Positions 60,069 to 64,000 of a stretch of DNA of 64,000 nt are shown piece after piece. The position numbers and the translations under genes are program-made. Every line of letters starts with the position of its first letter. Position 1 is the first letter of the stretch. Source of the stretch: DAOTYH01 sp034435015 (GTDB lineage Bacteria > Chloroflexota > Anaerolineae > Aggregatilineales > UBA3940); contig DAOTYH010000069.1 of assembly GCA_034435015.1 (NCBI GenBank), positions 50,736 through 114,735 of the forward strand, given 5' to 3'. Under the pieces are notes generated by a model. It was not told the origin of the DNA. It was given only the letters and a program-made list of their open reading frames with translations, and did no database searches.

Positions 60069-60371
60069 ATGATCAAGTTGTTGATGAGCTGGGACATCAA
60101 ACCAGGGCGGGATGCGGAATATTTTGAGTTTGTCGTAAGAGAGTTTGTCCCCGGCCTGACTCGTCTTGGTCTGCAACCTACTGAGGCGTGGTTCACCATC
60201 TACGGCGAGGGGCCTCAGGTGCTGGCCGGCGGCATCACCGAAGACTTAGCCTCCATGCGGGCCGCGCTGAGCAGTAAGGAGTGGGAGACCCTGCGCGGGC
60301 GCCTGCTGGAGATCGTGACCAACTATCGGCAGAAAATTGTGCGGGCTACCGGCACTTTACAGCTTTTTTAA
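60069..60371 (+). CDS. Small hypothetical protein, possible dimeric alpha/beta barrel
   Basis: A 100-residue protein. The pattern of a starting strand (MIKLLMSWDIKPGRDAEYFEF), a helix (VREFVPGLTRLG), two strands (EAWFTIYGEGPQVLAGG) and a final helix (WETLRGRLLEIVTNYRQKIV) suggests a ferredoxin-like alpha/beta barrel such as in NIPSNAP-like or antibiotic-monooxygenase-like proteins. I do not recognise the family. It follows the MBL gene closely, so both are probably in one transcript that ends before the tRNA genes. Confidence 0.6.
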   Translation: MIKLLMSWDIKPGRDAEYFEFVVREFVPGLTRLGLQPTEAWFTIYGEGPQVLAGGITEDLASMRAALSSKEWETLRGRLLEIVTNYRQKIVRATGTLQLF

Positions 60372-60409
60372 TTGCTACATGCCCGACGGCATGGTACAAT
60401 GATCGTGCT

Positions 60410-60497
60410 GGAGCGATGGCCGAGTGGTTTATGGCGGCGGTCTTGAAAACCGTTGTGGCGCGCGTCGTCACCGGGGGTTCGAATCCCTCTCGCTCCG
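60410..60497 (+). tRNA. tRNA-Ser (anticodon TGA)
   Basis: An 88-nt class II tRNA. The acceptor stem is GGAGCGA with TCGCTCC, the anticodon loop CTTGAAA lies on the stem GCGGT/ACCGT and reads UGA, the variable arm is long (GTTGTGGCGCGCGTCGTCAC region), and the T arm is GGGGGTTCGAATCCCTC. The discriminator is G. CCA is not encoded. A TACAAT about 15 bases upstream may be the -10 of its promoter. Confidence 0.93.
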
Positions 60498-60512
60498 CTG
60501 ACAACTGAATAC

Positions 60513-60603
60513 GGGGAGGTGCCAGAGTGGACGATTGGGGCCGCCTGCTAAGCGGTTACCGGTGTTGAGCCGGTCGCAGGTTCGAATCCTGTCCTCCCCG
60601 CCA
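60513..60603 (+). tRNA. tRNA-Ser (anticodon GCT)
   Basis: A 91-nt class II tRNA with encoded CCA. The acceptor stem GGGGAGG pairs with CCTCCCC, the anticodon loop CTGCTAA reads GCU, the variable arm is long, and the T arm is CGCAGGTTCGAATCCTGTC. It is 15 bases after the other tRNA-Ser and is probably in the same transcript, which ends at the terminator at 60616. Confidence 0.94.
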
Positions 60604-60615
60604 CCTGATAATGGA

Positions 60616-60648
60616 CGAGCCGCCCAAGGGGCGGCTCGATTTATTTTC
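60616..60648 (+). terminator. Intrinsic terminator of the tRNA-Ser pair
   Basis: CGAGCCGCCC (60616-60625) pairs with GGGCGGCTCG (60629-60638) around AAG, followed by ATTTATTTTC. It may also serve the convergent HPr operon. Confidence 0.85.
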
Positions 60649-60664
60649 AGGTGCAGAGCGGCTG

Positions 60665-60940
60665 TCAGTGCCCATTGGGTTCGCCGAAGTTGCTTTGAAC
60701 CAGTTCGATCAGCTCCCGCAGTGCGTCGGCCTCGTCAGGCCCGTCAGCGGTGATGGTGATCTCATCGTTCTGACAGACTCCCAGCCCCAGCACCGAGAGC
60801 AGACTTTTGGCGTTGGCGGTCTTTTCGCCCTTAGCTACCGTGATGGCCGCCCGATAGGCCATAGCGGATTTGACAAACAGAGCGGCTGGGCGGGCATGCA
60901 GGCCGACTTTATTGATGATGACTAGCGTAGCTGTCTGCAT
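60665..60940 (-). CDS. ptsH: HPr phosphocarrier protein
   Basis: A 91-residue HPr of the phosphotransferase system. His15 lies in KVGLHARPAALFV and is phosphorylated by enzyme I; Ser46 is in ANAKSLLSVLGLG, the site that HPr kinase modifies in Gram-positive-type control. It is the last gene of a minus-strand operon and 12 bases after a GH4 glycosidase gene. No enzyme I, EII or HPr kinase gene is in this window. AGGAG lies 9 nt before the start. Confidence 0.94.
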   Translation of the reverse strand: MQTATLVIINKVGLHARPAALFVKSAMAYRAAITVAKGEKTANAKSLLSVLGLGVCQNDEITITADGPDEADALRELIELVQSNFGEPNGH

Positions 60941-60951
60941 AAGGGATGCTC

Positions 60952-62190
60952 CTATTGAGGCCAGATTTGATCCAGAAGGCCTTTGGCCTGATCGTAGTTG
61001 CCCACCAGATGGTTCATCAGCATCGCCCTCAGCGCCTTCGGATAACTGTGTTCCATGACCGCCTCAGCCCACAGCATTTCAAAGGTAGCATTGGTCAGCA
61101 GAAGGGCCTCCAGGTCGGGCGGCAGACCTCCGTCGTAGGCGAGCGGCAGGAAACCGCTCTGCCGTACGATGACGGGCACTTCGACAATGGCCGCCGGCGG
61201 CAGGAACGGCAGAGCATGGCCGTTAGCCACCTGCAGGTACTGCACCTCGCCGGTGTCGCGGATGTGGGCCATCATTAAAGGAGCGATCATATGCTCATAC
61301 CAGACAGCGTTGCGTTTCACGAGGCTGGCCGGTTTTTCTTCGGCGTGGCCTGATTGGTAAGCGGCCAAGATTTCACCTTCCAGCTCAAGCAGTTCTTCAG
61401 CACGGGCGCGTTTTCCCTGCTGGGCGGCCAGCACCCGATTGGCATGATAGAAATACTTGAAGTATGAGGTGGGAATCACCCCCAGCGTCCGGATGATCTC
61501 CGGCTCTACAGGCAGGGCTGGCAGGCCGGCGATCTTGTCCAGCACAACAGACATCATATCCTGCCCCTGCCAGCGCACGGCTGTTACCCAACCAAAGTGA
61601 TTCATGCCGGTATAGCGCACACTTAGCTCGCGCACGGGCAGGCCCAAAAGATCGGCTATCATCTGCTCAGCCATCATGGGCAGGTCACAGATGCTGACTA
61701 CCTTCACGCGGCTGGCTTTAGTGATAGCATACTGCACGATACTGCTGGGGTTGGTCAGATTAATCAGCAGGGCATCGGGCGCGGTCTCTTCGATGACATG
61801 GCACAGATCAAGCACAACCGGAATGGTCCGCAGGGCCATGTTCATCCCACCCGGCCCGAAAGTCTCCTCGCCGGGGATGCCAAACTCACGCGGGAAGGTC
61901 TCGTCGAAGGCCCTCTCCTTGTAGCCGCCGACCCGAATCTGGTTCAGTACATAGTGTGCGCCCTCCAAGCCCTCGTGCGGGTTGGTGTGGGTGCTGACGG
62001 TGATAGGGGGCGCGGCCTTGGCGGCCAGCCGCTTACACATATCCCCGACTGCCTGCAGCTTGCCGGCGTCGCGTCCGATCAGGGCTACGTGGATCGCCGG
62101 GCGCTCATCGTACTGAGCCAATGCATCTATGAGTTCGGGGGTGGCGACTCCACTGCCGCCAAGGACTGCCAGCTTGACATCCTGAGCCAT
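60952..62190 (-). CDS. GH4-family 6-phospho-glycosidase or related NAD-dependent glycosidase
   Basis: A 412-residue enzyme of glycoside hydrolase family 4, which uses NAD and a divalent metal. The NAD motif is AVLGGSGVATPELIDAL, the substrate segment NLTNPSSIVQYAI, the metal Cys in VVSICDLPMMAEQ and the metal His in GMNHFGWV. GH4 members cleave phospho-glucosides or melibiose-type sugars by an oxidation-elimination route. It is 10 bases after an aminotransferase gene and just before HPr, which favours a PTS-derived 6-phospho sugar. The exact sugar is unknown. Confidence 0.9.
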   Translation of the reverse strand: MAQDVKLAVLGGSGVATPELIDALAQYDERPAIHVALIGRDAGKLQAVGDMCKRLAAKAAPPITVSTHTNPHEGLEGAHYVLNQIRVGGYKERAFDETFPREFGIPGEETFGPGGMNMALRTIPVVLDLCHVIEETAPDALLINLTNPSSIVQYAITKASRVKVVSICDLPMMAEQMIADLLGLPVRELSVRYTGMNHFGWVTAVRWQGQDMMSVVLDKIAGLPALPVEPEIIRTLGVIPTSYFKYFYHANRVLAAQQGKRARAEELLELEGEILAAYQSGHAEEKPASLVKRNAVWYEHMIAPLMMAHIRDTGEVQYLQVANGHALPFLPPAAIVEVPVIVRQSGFLPLAYDGGLPPDLEALLLTNATFEMLWAEAVMEHSYPKALRAMLMNHLVGNYDQAKGLLDQIWPQ

Positions 62191-62199
62191 GTGATCCCT

Positions 62200-63381
62200 C
62201 TAATGCCTCTCTTGGTAGAAGTCAACCACTGCTTGTGCCGCTGTCCGTACCTCATCTTCCCGCAGATGTGGGAACATCGGCAGGTTGACCACCCGATCAG
62301 CATACTCTGCCGCAATTGGAATATCTTCCGGCTTGTAGCCCAGATCAGCGTAGCAGGGCAGGAGCGGCACCGGCGTGGGGTACATAGCGAACGAACCAAC
62401 ATCACGATCAGCGAGGAAGTTCATTAAGTCGTCACGTTCTTCCTTCTGGACCAAGATCGCATACGAGTAATAGACGTGATAGGCGTAAGGGGCGACATAA
62501 GGCCGCACGACCGGCGCATCGGCCAGTATCTCATCATACAGCGCGGCCCATTGACGGCGGCGGCTGTTCCATGAGTCAAGGTAGCGCAGTTTGACGCTCA
62601 GGGCGGCGGCCTGAAGCTCATCCAGCCGTTCCTGAAAGCCGATCACCTCATGGATAAACTTAATACGCTGGCCGACGTAGCGCAGCATCAAAATCTTCTC
62701 ATACAGCTCTCGGTTGCTGGTCGTGACAATACCGCCGTCCCCGTAAGCGCCCATATTCTTGCTGGGGTAGAAACTAAAGCAACCAATGTCCCCCAGCGAG
62801 CCGACCTTGCGCCCCTTGTAAGTTGCGCCGTGCGCGTGGGAGGCATCCTCGACGACCCATAGATCGTGCTGGCGGGCCAGCTCAAGGATCGGGTCCATAT
62901 CTACCGGCTGGCCGTACAGGTGGACGGGGATGATTGCCTTCGTGCGCGGGGTGATCTTCTCAGCGACCAGTTCCGCTGTCATGTTGTAGGTGCGGGGGTC
63001 TATATCCACGAATACAGGTGTTGCGCCGGTATAGGTGACGGCCAGCGCGGTCGCAACATAGGTATTGGCGACCGTGATCACTTCATCGCCGGGGCCTACG
63101 TTGATGGCCTGCATCGCCAGGTGCAGGGCCGCCGTCCCGCTGGAGATACCGATCCCGTACTCGCACTCGCAGTAACGGGCGAATTCATCCTCGAAGGTTT
63201 TGAGGTGAGGCCCCAGCGTGTATTTGCCGGTCGGCAGTACCTTGAGAATAGCGTCAGTTACCTCTTCGCCGATCTCCTGCCACTGACGTTCCAGCTCGCC
63301 GCTCCCGATGGAAGTCGGGCGGGCCGCGATTTTCATCCACGAGGGGATTTCGACGGGCTTGCTCAGGTCAATGTAAGTCAT
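62200..63381 (-). CDS. DegT/DnrJ/EryC1-family sugar aminotransferase
   Basis: A 393-residue PLP enzyme. The N-terminal half has YGIGISSGTAALHLAMQAI and EVITVANTYVATALAVTY; the PLP Lys is in CFSFYPSKNMGAYGDGG; RLDELQAAALSVKL is the usual C-terminal region. The family puts an amino group onto a keto-sugar nucleotide or makes related compounds such as scyllo-inosamine. Here it lies between two GH4 glycosidase genes rather than in a polysaccharide cluster, so a catabolic or amino-sugar role is possible. AGGAG lies just before the ATG. Confidence 0.9.
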   Translation of the reverse strand: MTYIDLSKPVEIPSWMKIAARPTSIGSGELERQWQEIGEEVTDAILKVLPTGKYTLGPHLKTFEDEFARYCECEYGIGISSGTAALHLAMQAINVGPGDEVITVANTYVATALAVTYTGATPVFVDIDPRTYNMTAELVAEKITPRTKAIIPVHLYGQPVDMDPILELARQHDLWVVEDASHAHGATYKGRKVGSLGDIGCFSFYPSKNMGAYGDGGIVTTSNRELYEKILMLRYVGQRIKFIHEVIGFQERLDELQAAALSVKLRYLDSWNSRRRQWAALYDEILADAPVVRPYVAPYAYHVYYSYAILVQKEERDDLMNFLADRDVGSFAMYPTPVPLLPCYADLGYKPEDIPIAAEYADRVVNLPMFPHLREDEVRTAAQAVVDFYQERH

Positions 63382-63467
63382 AGATTACTCCTGTCTGTTG
63401 CGTTCATATCAGGTGCCTCATCATGCACCCCATCGTTTACGGGAGCGAAAGTTCCGCTCCCCTGCTT

Positions 63468-64000
63468 CTACTCTTTCGGGAAGAACTGAGGCAGATAGTC
63501 CCGGTTGGCCTCCAGCATCTCATCTACCAGCGCACGAGCCGCTTCAAATGAAGGGACCAGCGGGTTGACCATCATCGCCATCAGCGCCGCCTGCCGTGAG
63601 CCGGTGACACCCGCCTCGACCGTCCAGCTTTCCCATGCTTTGGCCTGCTGGCACAGGGCGCGGATCGTATCCGGCAGATAGCCCATTTGCAAGGGCGTGA
63701 CACCATGTGCCCCTACAATACAGGGCACTTCGACAGAGGCATCATCGGGCAGGTCGCGGATAGCGCCGTTGTTGCGTGTGACAACGATCTGAACATCACG
63801 CCGGTCAAGCAGTAAGGAGAGGATCAGGCGGATGGCCGCCTCGGAATAGAGCGCGCCGCCGCGCTGGCTCAGTTCAGGGGGCTTGACCACCTGATTGGGG
63901 TCTTTATATTTCTCGAACAGCGCCTTTTCGACTTCCAGAACCACCTCTCCGCGTGTTTTAGGGGCCGCCTTCGCTTCAGCCAGCTTGCGGGGATGATCGT
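63468..64000 (-). CDS. Second GH4-family glycosidase, C-terminal part
   Basis: About 177 residues, open at the right edge, so the N-terminal NAD domain lies beyond 64000. The end matches the C-terminal domain of GH4 6-phospho-beta-glucosidases (LicH/CelF type): KPPELSQRGGALYSEAA, VVTRNNGAIRDLPDDASVEV, ALMAMMVNPLVPSFEAA and LEANRDYLPQFF. It precedes the aminotransferase gene by 87 bases on the same strand. It is more like classical 6-phospho-beta-glucosidases than the GH4 gene at 60952. Confidence 0.88.
   Translation of the reverse strand, partial: DHPRKLAEAKAAPKTRGEVVLEVEKALFEKYKDPNQVVKPPELSQRGGALYSEAAIRLILSLLLDRRDVQIVVTRNNGAIRDLPDDASVEVPCIVGAHGVTPLQMGYLPDTIRALCQQAKAWESWTVEAGVTGSRQAALMAMMVNPLVPSFEAARALVDEMLEANRDYLPQFFPKE

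Overview
The window is GC-rich and densely coded on both strands, with short spacers and many strong hairpins between genes. I count 65 protein genes (two cut by the window edges) and three tRNA genes. I see no phage, insertion sequence or CRISPR array. The gene content suggests a chromosome segment of an environmental Chloroflexota (Anaerolineae-like) bacterium: a B12-dependent ribonucleotide reductase, a group 3b [NiFe] hydrogenase, a cytochrome-c-fused bd-family oxidase, many PAS/GAF histidine kinases and Ras-like GTPases. This phylum call is an inference from content and was not tested by any search.

Layout. 0-12 kb: the end of a GT-C-like membrane protein; a NarL-type two-component pair; a minus-strand MacB-like export operon (Yip1 protein, ATPase, CARDB-like exported protein, permease); a CBS-ACT protein; a DrrAB-type ABC exporter; a GAF histidine kinase. 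12-18.3 kb: a nucleoside deoxyribosyltransferase-like gene, a tRNA-Sec, then an arsenic-type cluster (ArsR, zinc-ribbon/thioredoxin fusion, ArsP-like permease, second thioredoxin-like protein, NifX-like protein, a small unknown, an Fe-S protein, Acr3). 18.4-28 kb: a GTPase-like gene with an unknown partner, a CrtI-type oxidoreductase, a PAS kinase with a SUMF1-fold protein, glutamine synthetase, a SIS isomerase and an alpha/beta hydrolase. 28.2-36 kb: the hydBGDA hydrogenase operon with its maturation protease, followed by a response regulator, a histidine kinase and a NUDIX protein. 36-48 kb: a uridine-kinase-like protein, SDRs, an aldehyde dehydrogenase, a Zn/Mn ABC importer behind a clear operator, a Rab-like GTPase, a lipoprotein, an L,D-transpeptidase, and a pterin dehydratase overlapping a dihydropteridine-reductase-like SDR. 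48.3-54 kb: a two-subunit bd-family oxidase whose main subunit carries a C-terminal cytochrome c domain, and feoABC. 54-64 kb: a receiver / PAS-GAF / receiver trio, nrdR-nrdJ, two tRNA-Ser genes, and an HPr / GH4 / aminotransferase / GH4 operon.

How it fits together. Near-ideal Crp/Fnr-family dyads (TGTGA-N6-TCACA type) lie upstream of both the hydrogenase and the bd oxidase, so hydrogen and low-oxygen respiratory metabolism may share one regulator; iron uptake (feo) sits beside the oxidase. The points I would look at first are the cytochrome-c-fused oxidase with a CydA-like second subunit, the metal-and-redox arsenic cluster beside tRNA-Sec, the shared Crp-type sites, and the pterin-recycling gene pair.
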